64,000 nucleotides of DNA from Metaphire vulgaris (lineage: Eukaryota; Annelida; Clitellata; Crassiclitellata; Megascolecidae), in the NCBI GenBank assembly GCA_018105865.1, contig CM030842.1, forward strand, positions 9,091,463-9,155,462. The letters are read 5' to 3'. The notes under the pieces are model-generated. The model was given only the letters and a program-made list of their open reading frames with translations, searched no databases and was not told where the DNA came from. This document shows positions 1 through 11,465 of this stretch, piece by piece; the first letter of the stretch is position 1, and the number at the start of each line of letters is the position of its first letter. A program made the translations under genes and the position numbers.

Positions 1-960
1 GTCCGGGAGGCCTCGGATACTTGTGGTGACTTCTTCGACCGTCAGAGCTCGGAGGGTGCAGAATGAGTGGAGGGGATTTGTTGGTTTCAACATTGGTGGA
101 GCGTACATTTCAGTGGCAAGGCGTATTCCCTCACTTTTTTCCCTGATACACTCAGCTTGTTCTTGTGCCCACTTTTGAATAGTGCGTCCAGAGGGTGTCC
201 GGCGAGGTGGTCCTGGCTATATTGCAGTGGAACATAGTGGGGTCCTCGCTGAACGGTGAATTGAGCAAATTATTCCAGGCGTCGGAGTGATGTGGTAAGT
301 CAAAGCAGAAGCGGGCAAAATTTTAGTAAATAGGGTTTGGTTTGCTTTTGCGCAAACTAAGTCACAAACTAAGTCTGGTTTCGCGGCCCCTATTCTTGTT
401 TTGTGAGTGCCCCAATTGTCCTGTCCGATATCGCCAGGTCCGAATTGACCTAGCACCGTCTAGAGTCTGCCATTGCTATGCAGATTGCCCAGCTTCCACT
501 TTTTGATTCCAGAATAATTCTTTATTCATCGGAGAAGTCGTCTGTATTCTTTGCGTTGAGCTTCTCAGCTTTGCGTAGCCTCCTGGACTTCTGATTGTAT
601 TTTGTATTTCCCAAAGCATAAGGCATTCTTTTCCTCGCAATGCCCTTTTTGCCTCCCAACATCATCATCATCATCGAACCAGGGGTCCGAGAGGCGTCGG
701 TAACATGTGACAGTTGTAGCTGGAGCGAGTTTGTTTAGTACTGTAATGATCTCTTTATTATATAGTTCCGCCATTTCATCCACGTTCATCTCCGCCCACG
801 CTTCGTTGTTACAAAGTGAGGAATGCTTGAGTTCTCGCTGGAAGGCGTTTGAATGAATTGATCTTGTTCCATGCACGACGAGTGGCTGAAGCGTAGATCG
901 GGCTTGGGCGTGCGAGCGCTGCGTCCTGCAGGAGAAGGTGATGGTCGGAGAGTCTGGCAT
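1..960 (-). pseudogene. LINE fragment, region between endonuclease and reverse transcriptase (CR1/L2-like)
   Basis: The window opens inside a minus-strand non-LTR retrotransposon. The 131-residue reading frame at 960-565 resembles the linker between endonuclease and RT in CR1/L2-type LINEs: a MNVDEMAELYN stretch, a run of hydrophobic positions, then a LAPATTVT..RLSDPWFDD block. In the family the corresponding text is 'LAP.R.vt.r..dPWfd'. Reading continues toward base 1 in shifted frames (a further open stretch at 456-217), so the copy is frameshifted and dead. The RT itself would lie left of the window. The assignment rests on motif recognition without a search. Confidence 0.6.
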
Positions 961-1064
961 TGACCACTGACACCGTTTAACTATATCTTAACTATGTTTA
1001 ACTATATCTGAACTATATCTGAATTTCTAAATATTCAGTAACCTGGCTAATCACAAGCCTCTTT

Positions 1065-1200
1065 CACTTGCATATTATTATTAATATTATTGACTAGACA
1101 ATTTATATAGCGCATTAAGCATGGCAAAAATGGCCAAAGACAGGAGCGCTTTACAATACTAAGCATGGGTGTAGGGGGGTGCAATGGGTGCAAGATGTCC
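1065..1200 (-). mobile_element. LINE 3'UTR end with ATT-type tail
   Basis: Read on the minus strand, this stretch runs GTATTGTAAAGCGCTCCTGT, then a GCGCTATATAAATTGTC block, and ends in an AAT-rich tail. The same 3' end occurs downstream of CR1/L2 coding remnants at 37205-37297 and 63220-63290, each with an AAT/ATT microsatellite. It is therefore the untranslated 3' end of that LINE family. No coding part remains here. Confidence 0.6.
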
Positions 1201-1230
1201 AAGATGTCAAGCATAAAAAAATTTGATACC

Positions 1231-2870
1231 ATAATTTGATGCCATTATTTGAGCACTAGCATTGCAATGTGCAATTCTTTCTTTATTACTTTTTGTTATA
1301 ATTATTTTGTTTCCAGTATTTGTTAACATAAACATAATCGTCCATCGTATCGTTATCTTTTCTTCACAGGTAAATACAATAAGTAACAAATAAAGTACAC
1401 TGTAGGCTATCACTTTTTTCAAATTTCTTGTGCATTCAGGCCAGTGAAGCTGAGATGGAATGCTGTCCAATAGCCTAAGAGACTCAGAATGCACTACAGT
1501 GACAGTGCCAGTGGCCATACTGATTAAGCATTAGCACAATGACACTGCTTTAGTTCACGTTTTACTACAGAATACTCACTAAGTTAACCAATAACCATTA
1601 ATAATCCCTTATGCCTGGGGTTCTGACGTCTGAGTTCCCAGTTAGTAAGCATATCCTGTAACTCCAGAAAATAGATTCGTAGCCGAATACCTGACTTGCT
1701 AAATTCGAGACTGCAGTACATTTGATGTAATTTTTTGAGAATAGGCTAGGCCCCCTATATTGGAATAAAAAATATTTATATATTAATGTTAGGACATGTT
1801 CAAAAAGCAGAAATCTGTTGTATGTAGGCGTGTATGCATGAAGTCAATTTTCATACATGGCATTTATTTATTATTTTTATTATTATTTCATACAGATCAT
1901 TGCAATGACAGGTTAGACAGACCATCTGAACCAAAGAAAAAGCAGCGAAAAATTGCAGATTTCTTTCGGTCAAACCTGGACACTCAAATTGCAGACCATC
2001 AGTAGCAGGCGCCCATTATTGAGTCGTTGACGATAGGCTTTTTACAAATGAACACGCTTATGAAAGCTTTCCACTGTCAGCAGTTTTGTCAGCAGATTGT
2101 ACAATGTACATCAGATCTCAAAGTCATTGTATCACTGCCAAGTTGTGGTGGCGATGTAGACATACAATTTTTTCAACGGGCCCAATAGATATAGGTCGTG
2201 TTATAAATAAACACGAAGAACAGGGAAAATGTTGCAGAATTAGGAATTAGACAGTGTCTTGAGTGCCATCAATGTCATTATATAGCCAAATTGAATAAGT
2301 TTGCTCGAGTCGATTATCGATATACTGCATATGCATGTCCATTATTTTAAATATAAGAATTGCACCCCCAAGACAATTTCCTAGCTACGCCACTGATACT
2401 AAGTGTAGCCGATGTATATAGATGGTGGCATAGAGAAGGAGAAAGTTTCTTCGAATTGGAAGGGTATTTCTCCACTGTCAACTGTTATGGCAGGCCTCCA
2501 TCAATTGTTTAACTGTCAGTTACAGAAGCTCTATTCAGTAACCTGGATAATCACAATCTTCTTTAAAATTCTGCTTCCAATTGGAGGGTGAATAAAGTTT
2601 CACTCCGCCGTTGATCGTCACTGTTGTTACAGCCCAATTGAAATCAATAATATTAATGGCCACTTGTTTTGGTCTAATTGCTTACTTAAAGACCCTTGGT
2701 TTTAATCAGCAATAGAGCATGAAGTCAGCAACTTGTAAAAGTAGATTTTCTGACTTGACATACAAACAAGCAAATGAATATTGAATATCTTTTAGTATTT
2801 AACAATGTTTCATATTTAAAATTGGCAAAAATCATAAAAAAGTAAGGCAGCTCTGAGAGGAATGTTTTGA
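1231..2870. other. No recognisable gene; degenerate repeat sequence
   Basis: I see no convincing gene here. A plus-strand open stretch at 1796-2005 ends in a basic segment (PKKKQRKIADFF) that resembles the N-termini of some hAT transposases, but this is weak. Near 2375-2395 the sequence TAGCTACGCCACTG looks like one terminus of a hAT-type MITE; no partner end was found. Confidence 0.4.
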
Positions 2871-2879
2871 TGTCTTGAA

Positions 2880-4164
2880 TTTATGAGGCTATTGATTCTG
2901 GGAAAGTTACTGCCCTTTTACTTCTTGACCTATCTGCCACATTTGATACTGTTGATCATTCTATTCTTCTTCGTCGTCTTGAACATTGGTTTGGAATCTC
3001 GATTATTACTTTACATTGGTTTACTTCATATTTACACCCCCGCACTCAATCAGTGATAATAGATGATAATCTCTCAACTCCCACCACTCACTCTTGTGGT
3101 GTCCCCAAGGCTCTGTCCTTGGACCTCTGCTATTTACTCTCTATACAACCCCCTTGGGTTCACTTCTTGATGAACATCAGGTGGCCTATCATCTTTTTGC
3201 TGATGATACACAAATTCTCATATCTTTTGACCACTGCTCTTCAAGCACATCCCTTGAGACTTTATGCAGTGCCTTTACTAATATTCAGTCATGGATGGAT
3301 TCAAATAAGCTTCTTCTAAATTCATCAAAAACCGAGTTCTTGCTATTGGGTACTCCAGCTCAATTGACCAAATTTAAATCTCTGGATTTTGTTATGCTCG
3401 GAGATTCCACTGTTGTTTCTAGAAGCACTTCTGCTCGCAACCTTGGTGTGACATTTGACTCTTCCCTCTCTTTCACTAGTCACATAAATTCAGTCTGCAA
3501 AATTTCTCATTATCATATTCGGGATATTTATCGTATCGGACATCTCCTCCCCAAGCCTGTTCTTGTTCACTTTCCTAATGCATTGGTATCTAGTCGCCTA
3601 GATTATTGCAATTCCCTGCTTTTTGGCATCACAAATTCAAATATTAAAATTCCTTAGTTAGAGTCATATCCAGAACTCCAAGATTCGAACATATAACTCC
3701 AGCTAGACAGTCCCTACATTGGCTTCCTATCAAATACCGAATTAATTATAAAATCTGTATTTTAGTATTCAAAACCATGTTATATAATGAACCCAATTAC
3801 CTCAAGATGCAACTTATCCCTCGACCTACTAATCGTTCCACTAGGTATTCAGCAGGACCTTCATTTGTTGTTCCTTACTCTCGCACAGTCATTGGCACTA
3901 GTTGTTTCTCAGTGTGCGCCTCTAAGCTCTGGAATTCACTACCAACATCACTTCGCATAACTAATAACTTATCATCTTTCAGATCTGGCCTTAAAACACA
4001 TCTGTTTGACTTGGCTTATCCCCCTTAGATTGCTCTCCCGCGGTTTCGGACTGATCTTCTGGCTTGACCTGGCTCTAATGCTATTTGGATTTGGTGCGCC
4101 ATCGGCTGATGCCCTGGGCATTATGATAGTGGCACTATAGAAGTTGATTGATTGATTGATTGAA
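2880..4164 (+). pseudogene. CR1/L2-like LINE, RT to C-terminal domain, frameshifted, with TTGA tail
   Basis: This is a 5'-truncated LINE whose protein copied element RNA at a nicked target. From about 2886 the translation gives LLLLDLSATFDTVDH, an RT block with LDLSAAFDTVDH as the usual form. One base is missing in [10 protein letters not shown] near 3107, so the frame changes from GVPK to [18 protein letters not shown] (the YxDD catalytic motif) follows in the new frame. A second break lies near 3655. The C-terminal part (HITPARQSLHWLPIKYRI, then LWNSLP and LKTHLF) ends with a stop at 4026-4028. The 3'UTR carries GCACTATAGAAG before a (TTGA)n tail at 4143-4164. It is dead from at least two frameshifts. 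Confidence 0.85.
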
Positions 4165-4362
4165 TCCAGCTGTTATGCATCTCTCGTTTCAGCTGCACTT
4201 GTTTATTTCCTAGTCTATAGGCCTACTCAGTTCAAGAAATTGTTTCAAAATAACTTGTCATAGTTGAAGCCGTGGTGCAAGTCAGATCAGACCTGGAGCA
4301 AATGGTCTCTTGAAATTTGTGAATTTGAAATACCTGTTCTAGATTTAGGTTGACTTTCATAC

Positions 4363-5500
4363 TCATCATCATCATCAGGTCAGCCATTACGACTGATCAC
4401 CATGCGATTCTATCCTGTGTCAGATGTAGAGCTTCTGGCACCAATAGCCAACAATCTTCATGGATTTGGTCCAACCAGTTTTTGGAGGGTCTTCCTCGAG
4501 GTCTTTTCCATCCTTCTATGGACAGTGTGCCGTCTTGAGTGAGGATGGCGAGATGCAGTAAAGCCACGGCTGGGACATCTTGTGACAATCTGGCTACCTG
4601 TCCAAAAAGGCCGAGGTGTTGCTGGTGTATAGTGGAACATAGTGGTTCCTGGCTGGTTTGAGCATATATTTCTGCGTTAGTGATGTGATCTGACCATCTA
4701 ACCTCTAGAATCCTTTGCAGGGCTTTTGCATGGAACACTTCTAGTCTTTTCGAATCTTGTTTTGAGAGTGTCCCCATTTCACTACCATAAAGGAGAGTTG
4801 AGATGATAAGGCACGTATGCAACCTTGTGTTGGTTTTAAAACTCAGATTGTGCTGTTTCCAGATGTTATTCAGTCGCTGCTTGGTGAACAATGCAATGCC
4901 AATGTGGTAGACTGATTCTTCTTTAGAGTTGGCTGAGCTACATACATTCAAGCCTATGTAGCAAAAGCTCTCTACTTATTCAACAATTTCATTTCCAATA
5001 AGGATGGGTATGCAGGCGGTTACGTATCCAAGGTTCTGTACTTTGGTTTTTGACCAGGAGATGCATAGTCCTAATTTTGATGCTTCCACATTCAGGCAGT
5101 GTAATGTTGCTGGTGTTCTTTCATTGCTGCCTGGAAAGAGTGCGGTGTCATCTGCATAGTCGAGGTCTGTAAATAGGTATGATCCTACTTCGATACCTGG
5201 CATATTTGTGGTAGTCCACTCCATTATGAGGTTCATCGAGCGGCAGAAAAGAGATGAACCCAGGATAAATCCTTCCTTAACTCCTGATGTCGATTGAAAA
5301 CTCAGAGAGAGCTGGTTCACAACATGAATTCTATTCATTGTTGTCACAGTGCAGGTCTCATATTAAGTTGAATAGGATTTTGGCAACTCCTGTGCCTACC
5401 AGGGCTTTCCACAGGGCATTTCTTTCTACCAAGTCAAAGGCTGCCCTTACTGACAATCAAGCACTGCCTGCATAAGCCTTCATGAATTGCAGCAATTTCT
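4363..5500 (-). pseudogene. Non-LTR retrotransposon RT and C-terminal fragment with GAT tail
   Basis: On the minus strand the translation begins near 5500 with an RT block (AAFDLVERNALWKALVGTGV). It continues through STSGVKEGFILGSSLF and LDYADDTALFPGS (intact YADD) at 5347-4976. After a frame change it reads LLYGSEMGTLSKQDSKRLEVFHAK and ends in RPRGRPSKNWLDQI (4951-4397), the usual tail of this LINE group. The sense-strand 3' end is a (GAT)n run at 4377-4363. The same family recurs at 35534-35845 and 36140-37850. Several stops and frame changes make it inactive. Confidence 0.8.
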
Positions 5501-6050
5501 TTTTGTTACATTGAAAGGAGTCAAATAATTATTTAAAAACATTTTGAAGTTGCAAAATAGCTGGAAATAGTTGAACTACACAACAAAGTTTAGTTGAACT
5601 TTTTTAAATTTTAACTATTGCTTAAAGTAATAGTTTAACTACAAATATTTAGTTTCAAAAAGGTTTAGTTTAACTACTTTTTTCAATTTAGTGCCCATCA
5701 CTGACTATTACCATAAAATGTGTAAGCTTTGGTGCACCTTCCTTATGCCAGGACCAATATTGAACTCTATAGATATTATGGTGTACTATCTGATAAATAA
5801 GTCCTTTGGTGATGAATTTCTCACATATTTCTCAGAGAATAAAACTGTCTGTTGGTGCCTTAGTTCCATTCACTGTCATTGGCTCCATATGACATCATGC
5901 ATGAGATCTGTTTTCTATGAGAGTTTTAAGAAATTCATTCAGATTTTTGGTAGTACTTTCAACAGTAATATATAAATGGTAAAATTTTTCTGAAAATTCA
6001 CTTAAAGTTCACCGTAGGGACAATTTTCAGGGTGGAGCGAGGGTGATTGT
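5501..6050. other. Intergenic or degenerate repeat sequence
   Basis: I see no supported gene here. 5560-5690 has repeated TAGTTTAACTA and TTGAAC words, like the AACTG-rich interior of the hAT family described at 9107. A 94-codon open stretch at 5691-5975 has no motif I recognise. Confidence 0.4.
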
Positions 6051-6059
6051 GCCAGATGC

Positions 6060-6520
6060 TGAACGTCATCAACAAGTTGCTGACTGATGTTGTTCAAAGT
6101 AACACTTCAAAGTGTCAATAGCATTACACTCTGCTGACTGCAAAACACGGCAATCCTGCTGTCCGTCATCCTCAGGCTCATCACACTCCTCCATATCCTC
6201 GTCACTGCTCACTTAGTTCTCTGCTTGCAGGGCGACCAGTGCTATTGTCTGGTCGTCAGACATCAACTTGGACATCAGAAGCTGGCTATCTACTGCAAGA
6301 TATTAATCAACGCTGACACTGTTGTATCAGCTGGCAAGATGCTGGTGTGACACCAACAGTTGACAATGGTTTCTGGTTTGATTTTGTCCCAGGCCAACTT
6401 GGTCCAGAGAATTGCATCGCTCACTTCAATGTGCAGCTGGCGGCCAGCATCAACATTGTAACATACAAGATATCCACATTATAATGTGCCTTGAAGGCGT
6501 TAGTAATGCAGTGGCTACAG
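6060..6520 (-). pseudogene. pogo/Tigger-type transposase, C-terminal remnant
   Basis: Minus-strand translation from about 6520 gives SDAILWTKLAWDKIKPETIV followed by NCWCHTSIL. This matches the C-terminal helix region of pogo/Tigger (Jerky/CENP-B-like, DDE_1) transposases, usually 'DAI.WI..AW..VKPETI.NCW..AGI'. A stop (LINILQ*) and a second stop before an acidic EDMEECDEPEDD tail interrupt it. The fragment lies on the same strand as, and in protein order downstream of, the Tigger fragment at 12715-13285. The two may be parts of one element spread by later insertions. Confidence 0.7.
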
Positions 6521-6862
6521 ATGACTGGTTGTTGTAGGCTAGGCCAGAGTGAAAATGGACCTAAACATTTTTTCTCTTTTTCAATTAGCTAGATATGTGA
6601 AAAGGTGTCGGTACATCTATAGAGCACTGAATAAAAATTTTAAAGATTATTGAAAAAATTTTTTTATCATCCTTTGCAACTTTGTATTTTGCAATGTGGT
6701 GCAACATTAAGACAATGCATGCACCGGTAATTAGGTAACTTAGTGTCTAGATAGGTAGTTATCGTAAAAGTCAGTTAATGCAATCAAGTGCTTTGATTAC
6801 TACAGTACCAGGTATGTCTTGATTTCAGCATAATAAACAATTACAAGGTGAAGTGAGAGAAG

Positions 6863-8082
6863 TCATGTTTCATCTAAAAACTTTTCATTAGCGTCGAGAA
6901 GCCAACCATGCATGATGAAGCCATCTGGCGATTTCTGTCCATAAACAGCTTTCATCTCCTCGGTCACCAGCTTCACGCGCCTTTCCACAGCCTGTGCGTG
7001 GCAGAGGAATTTTGGGAAGCTGACAATTGGCATCACCTCCATCATGATAAAATCTTTGGGCTCAGCGTCTGTCATTGCCTTGATTACGGGAAGCTCCGAG
7101 ATAGGCAGACTGCCATCGATCATGTCGAAGTAATCAACATCGTCCAAGTTGAGTTTTGCAGGAACCTTGAATCTCGTATTTGTCCACTGGGGTTTTCTGT
7201 TCTGACCTTCATCACTCGTCTTAGGCCCAGCTCTCGTATGTATAGTTAATATTACATTATCATGGCTAGGAGTAGATTCTTTGGGTGAGCAAAGTAGCGT
7301 TTCAGTGAATGACAGGGTCAACGATCTTATTGTGCTTATGGCTGAGGTATCGCGATTTGATGATGGTGAACATGCCTAGCTCCATCTTTGCATGATGACT
7401 GTGATTTTATAGTAGATTACATCAGAGCATATACACGAATGATGAGCATCACTAAAGGTTTTGCATTCTCAAACAGTTACTTCTCACTGACACATAATCG
7501 GAGGATTCTATTAGCTCTCATTAGCCATCGAGAGTGATTCAGGCAACCAGGGTTTTGCATAGACAGATCAACACTACATTCACCTTTTCCTGATGCTATT
7601 GCACATTTCCATTGCTTCACTGGTTCATATGAGCAGAGTGGCTGTTCGCTACACACCATCGACTGCTTTCCAATAGATTCAGAGAATCCGCACAGGCCTG
7701 TAGTTGTTCCATCAAGTGCCTCGAGCAGATGGCGCAGGGGCAACTCATTGGCAAGGAGGAAACACACCAGCCACTGATAATGCCCGCTTTGTGTCTAGTT
7801 TGTACCGTCGCACCCTAGAACTTTTATGTTCTCCATCTTCACATTCCGCTGTTTCAGACTAGTCACTAATGACTCGGCTATGTTTTTTCTGGAGCCTGAT
7901 GGCAGAATCATGTGACTGAAGGATGACGAACCCGGCTCTGCATTGATGCTTTTGTGTTCTTCCATGACAGTCTTTCTATGGTACTTGTTGTCAATGCCTA
8001 GAACTTTAGTAAAAGTTTTATCCTTGTGGCCATCAAAGAATACTCCCTCTATGGGAGTATGGGACTCCTGATTTATGGACAA
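6863..8082 (-). pseudogene. Divergent hAT-like transposase, broken
   Basis: Three minus-strand pieces read in order as one protein. 8082-7795 gives EGVFFDGHKDKT, then EPGSSSFSHM and IKVLGCDGTN. 7767-7477 gives LLANELPLRHLLEALDGTT and ends in HSRWLMRANRILRLCVSEK. 7440-6863 gives SCKDGA, then a C-terminal FPKFLCHAQAVERRVKLVTE block. A DGT acidic motif, a position equivalent to CxxH before ANELPLRHL, and a late HSRW tryptophan fit an RNase H-like hAT-type fold. The cysteine of that pair is altered here. The family is widespread and uncharacterised in invertebrates as I remember it. The element at 24419-26291 carries the same protein and gives the terminal repeats. Stops and deletions between the pieces make this copy dead. 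Confidence 0.6.
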
Positions 8083-9098
8083 AATCGCCCCCAGTAACTC
8101 GCCCCAGTCAAGGGTGTTAACCTGGTATTGTCTATAAAGTCAGGTCAGACTCCTTTTCGTCTTCCTAAAAGTCTTGACGAACAAAAAAACGTCATCTTTA
8201 TATTTTTCCCTGTCCAAATACCCTGACAAGCAAAAAAGGTCATCTGGAATGAGTTAATGCGGTTGGTTTTAATCCTGGCATCAACATCTTGGGGGCAAGG
8301 ATATAAATTTTTAACCATAGGCACAAAACATTGGGGGAATAATTGATACTCTGTCCCCTCCTACTAATTTTTTGGGGGACTGTCCCCCCAGTGTTTTACA
8401 CCCTTGGCTTCAATATCTCACCCCCGACAAATTTGTATCCAGGTGCATCACACCCCCAGTAACTCAACCCCGGCGGAAATTTTAAAACCAATATATGAAT
8501 GCCAAAATTTTAAACCAATGTATGCTTAATGCTGTCTAGAGATCCAAAGCTAGATAAGGTCAACATTTAAAGTCAGTGTAGGCCTAGTACTTATATTTTA
8601 TATTTAACTGTAGCAAAAGTTGTGTTACATCATGTTTATATAGTAAGCCTCTAAGCTGGCCAAGCCATAAAGGCTTGTGGTGACTACAGTTAGGCCTACT
8701 GCTTTAGTCCAGTTTAAGCCATTTCTTAACAGCTTGATGTGTGGCCCATAATGACTGAGACAATTGCATATTGATATTGAAATTTGAACTCATACCTGAT
8801 TTGTTAGAGAACGTTCAAATTGGGGGTGGAATTGCTGGAGACGAAATTTCCGCAAAGTTTTTTAATTCGGGGATGAATTTTTGGGTGCAAATTACTGGGG
8901 CAAGTTACTTGGGGCAATTTGTCCGTATTCCGGGACTCCTAACACCTTCTAGTGACACTCTAAGATGGTCGATATTGTGATCATTGTCTTCTTTAGACCT
9001 TGCTGTCCCGAGGTCGCTTAAGATTCCAACTCTCAGTGATCGCCCATTCTTTTGAAGCGGACCACTCCTGTGGAATACTATTCCGCCAGAAATAAGAA
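8083..9098. repeat. Degenerate repeat block with GACAAGC..GGTCATC motifs
   Basis: There is no gene here. Two copies of a motif close to GACAAGCAAAAAAGGTCATC lie at about 8173-8195 and 8223-8243. Runs such as CCCCCAGTAACTC, TTGGGGGA and AACTTGGGGCAATT recur to about 8930 and resemble decayed MITE interiors. The same motif recurs at 14090-14160, 15094-15118 and about 62495. Confidence 0.5.
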
Positions 9099-9106
9099 GG
9101 ATCAAG

Positions 9107-10051
9107 CAGTGTTCTCTCGGTTAACTGTAACTCTAACTGAAGACCTAAAATAACTGAAAAATAACTGGCAGTTAACTAAAACTTTAACTGTAACTGAAAA
9201 ATGACAAATAACTGTAACTGTAATTGAATAAAGTGAAGCAGTTAAGTAATAGAAAAATGTATACAAGTGAAAAATAATTTAATAATGTTATTTGTGTTTG
9301 TTGAACAATTCTGTAGGACTTCAATTGTTATGGCAAAACTTGCATGACTCAAAGAGGGCAATGTTCTTTTGGGCCAAGATTCAGGGCTATAGTACAGACC
9401 TCAATCAAACAGTGGTTGCTTGATTGTATGTTCTTGGTTAAGCGGTCTACATTCCACTTTGTCCTCGCCTGATCAGACCAAGCTTTGGCCTGCATGTGTT
9501 TACTGTTTGCGTCTCTATTATTATTCGGTTTTGTTTTTCATGTTATTGTGCGCACATTTCCGTAAAATGTTTAAGCCAAATAGATACAAATAGTGAACGT
9601 AGACATGAAAACGGTGTCTGGCATTTCTTTGTGTATGAGGTAATGGAGACATCAATGGACAAGTCCAGTTGCAAAACAGATAGCTGGAATTGCTTACTGA
9701 AAGGGAAAAATGCAGCAAACAAACATGGATAATTATAATCTTTCAAAGGCTAAGCATAAGGAAATTGCAGCTGATTTTAGAATCAAGATAGAAATTGAGG
9801 AAAAAGAGGCAGCAGATGCAGTTGCAACTAAAGGTATTGAATTTCTACAGTGTGAAATAGCTGTTTATTCAACATAATAGAGGCATAACCAAGTTTGAAC
9901 TAATTATTTTTGCTTTACTTCACTAACCCATAACTAAGTAATGTATACACATTGATTTACATGTTGTTAATGTCATCGGGGGAAAACTGTAACTGAAACT
10001 GAAAAAACATAACTGAAACTGTAACTGAAAACCATAACTTAAATAACACTG
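9107..10051. mobile_element. hAT element, CAGTGTT family, with BED-finger remnant
   Basis: The ends are CAGTGTTCTC and ATAACACTG, and both flanks carry the 8-bp duplication GGATCAAG (9099-9106 and 10052-10059). An 8-bp TSD with CAGNG termini is diagnostic of hAT. The subterminal regions are packed with TAACTGTAACTGAAAA-type words. On the + strand about 9590-9830 encodes WHFFVYEVMETSMDKSSCKT, then C..LKGKNAANKHG, which resembles the BED zinc finger at the N-terminus of hAT transposases, with a GT donor (AAAGGTATTG) near 9832. The catalytic part is absent, so this copy is non-autonomous. Family members occur at 26581-27996, 39673-40517 and 52447-53914. Confidence 0.85.
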
Positions 10052-10134
10052 GGATCAAGGCCCGACCCATCTTCAAAAACAGAATGTAATCGATTTAGAG
10101 AGTCATACCCTCTGTAAAGTGCCTTTGTCTTTGG

Positions 10135-11334
10135 TAGGGACGTGAGCTAGGAAATTTTCTCCAGAATTATTCCAGAAATTTCTGGAAAAACTAGAAAGAT
10201 GCTCGCTTTGCTCACAGTGCAGGATAATACTATTGTGGAGAATTTGCATTTCTCGTCTATTGTTACCAGCTACTGGTATCTACGGCATCATAGCTGCACG
10301 TCTACAGGCAACTACTGGAGATCTGATTCTTACCATGGGACCTTCAAAACCCTTATTTTTGATTTATTAACAGCCATCCATCAAATATCTCTCTGAAAAA
10401 CGATCTTAAATAAATTAGCGCATGAGCGAAAGCTGAAATTAGAACGATGGGTTGCGCATTTCAAAAGTTATAGCTGATTTTTGGTTACGTTGATTATGCG
10501 CCTATACAGTGTCCATGGCTGTGTCAAAACTCTTTATTGTGTGCTAATTGCATCTTTTGCACAAAACCATTCTTGTAAACCGATGCTCTGATATTTAATC
10601 TGTAATCTTATATGTAGATTAGATTTTAGAGTCGATTATTTGAGCAGTTTTAAGCCTATTTGTGCCTGCAATGTTAGCGTGGTTTTTCTAAGATCTGGCC
10701 TCGCCAGATTTCTCGTTTTAGGTCGCTTTAAGGCACACTCGTGCTACCAGTCAAAAGCTCTTGGTTTTAATATTCCAGAACGACCAATCAGAACGCTCAC
10801 CCAGCCAACCAATCAGAACGCTTGAAGGTAACCAATGGTAATGAGAACATCACACAGCCAAACCAATGAGAAGGAAACCAATCGCTCACACAGCCAACCA
10901 ATGAGAACGCTCACACAGCCAAGCAATCGGAACGCTCGGACGCTTGAAGATAACCAATCAGAACGCTCACACAGCCAACCAATCAGAACGCTTGCACAGA
11001 GGCACAGAGGAAGAATTTTAATGTGATAGATAGCAGTACTTTTCCGGAATAATTCCGGAAAAGTTTTGTTATTATTTATTATTATTATAATCATTACTAT
11101 TTATTATTATTTATTATTATTTATTACTATTACTACTATTTATTATTATTTTTATTATCATTATTACTATTTATTACTATTCATTTGTTGGGCATTTGTT
11201 AACAACTGTCAGGATTGTAGCGCTATATAATTAATGTTTTTATGGACATGCACGCGGCGCTTCCGGTTGTATTTTTCCGGAAATTTCCGGAATAATTCCG
11301 GGCATTCTATTTTTCCAGAAAAGTTACAACCCTA
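10135..11334. mobile_element. hAT-like non-autonomous element with TAGGG termini
   Basis: The left end TAGGGACGTGAGCTAGGAAA and the right end (complement TAGGGTTGTAACTTTTCTGG) are inverted repeats. Both are followed by CCAGAATTATTCCAGAAATT-like palindromic words. The flanks GTCTTTGG (10127-10134) and GTTTTTGG (11335-11342) match at 7 of 8 positions. The interior holds a CCAAT-rich tandem repeat and an ATT-rich block but no transposase. Part of the interior (about 10220-10740) is related in inverted orientation to 59560-60060. Confidence 0.75.
10766..10995 (+). repeat. CCAAT-containing tandem repeat
   Basis: Degenerate units of roughly 18-36 bp are built on CCAATCAGAACGCTCACACA followed by GCC. 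CCAAT or CAATCGG words occur about eight times. It lies inside the hAT-like element 10135-11334. It may simply be a minisatellite, although repeated CCAAT boxes could bind NF-Y. Confidence 0.7.
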
Positions 11335-11465
11335 GTTTTTGGCTTTGCTTACGTTGCTATATAAATAGTCCAGTATACAATACAATGCAATGGAAGTGTG
11401 GTCAAACTGGTAAGAAACTATGTCTTGATCAATGGACCACCATAACTTAGAATTATATGTAACCA

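Noticed and set aside
565..960. Host gene with an acidic DDDDD motif
   Set aside because: The surrounding residues match the LINE endonuclease-RT linker; the Asp run is a GAT-repeat slip.
5691..5975. 94-codon frame as a small secreted or membrane protein
   Set aside because: No signal peptide, no conserved motif and AT-rich random-like composition; not supported.
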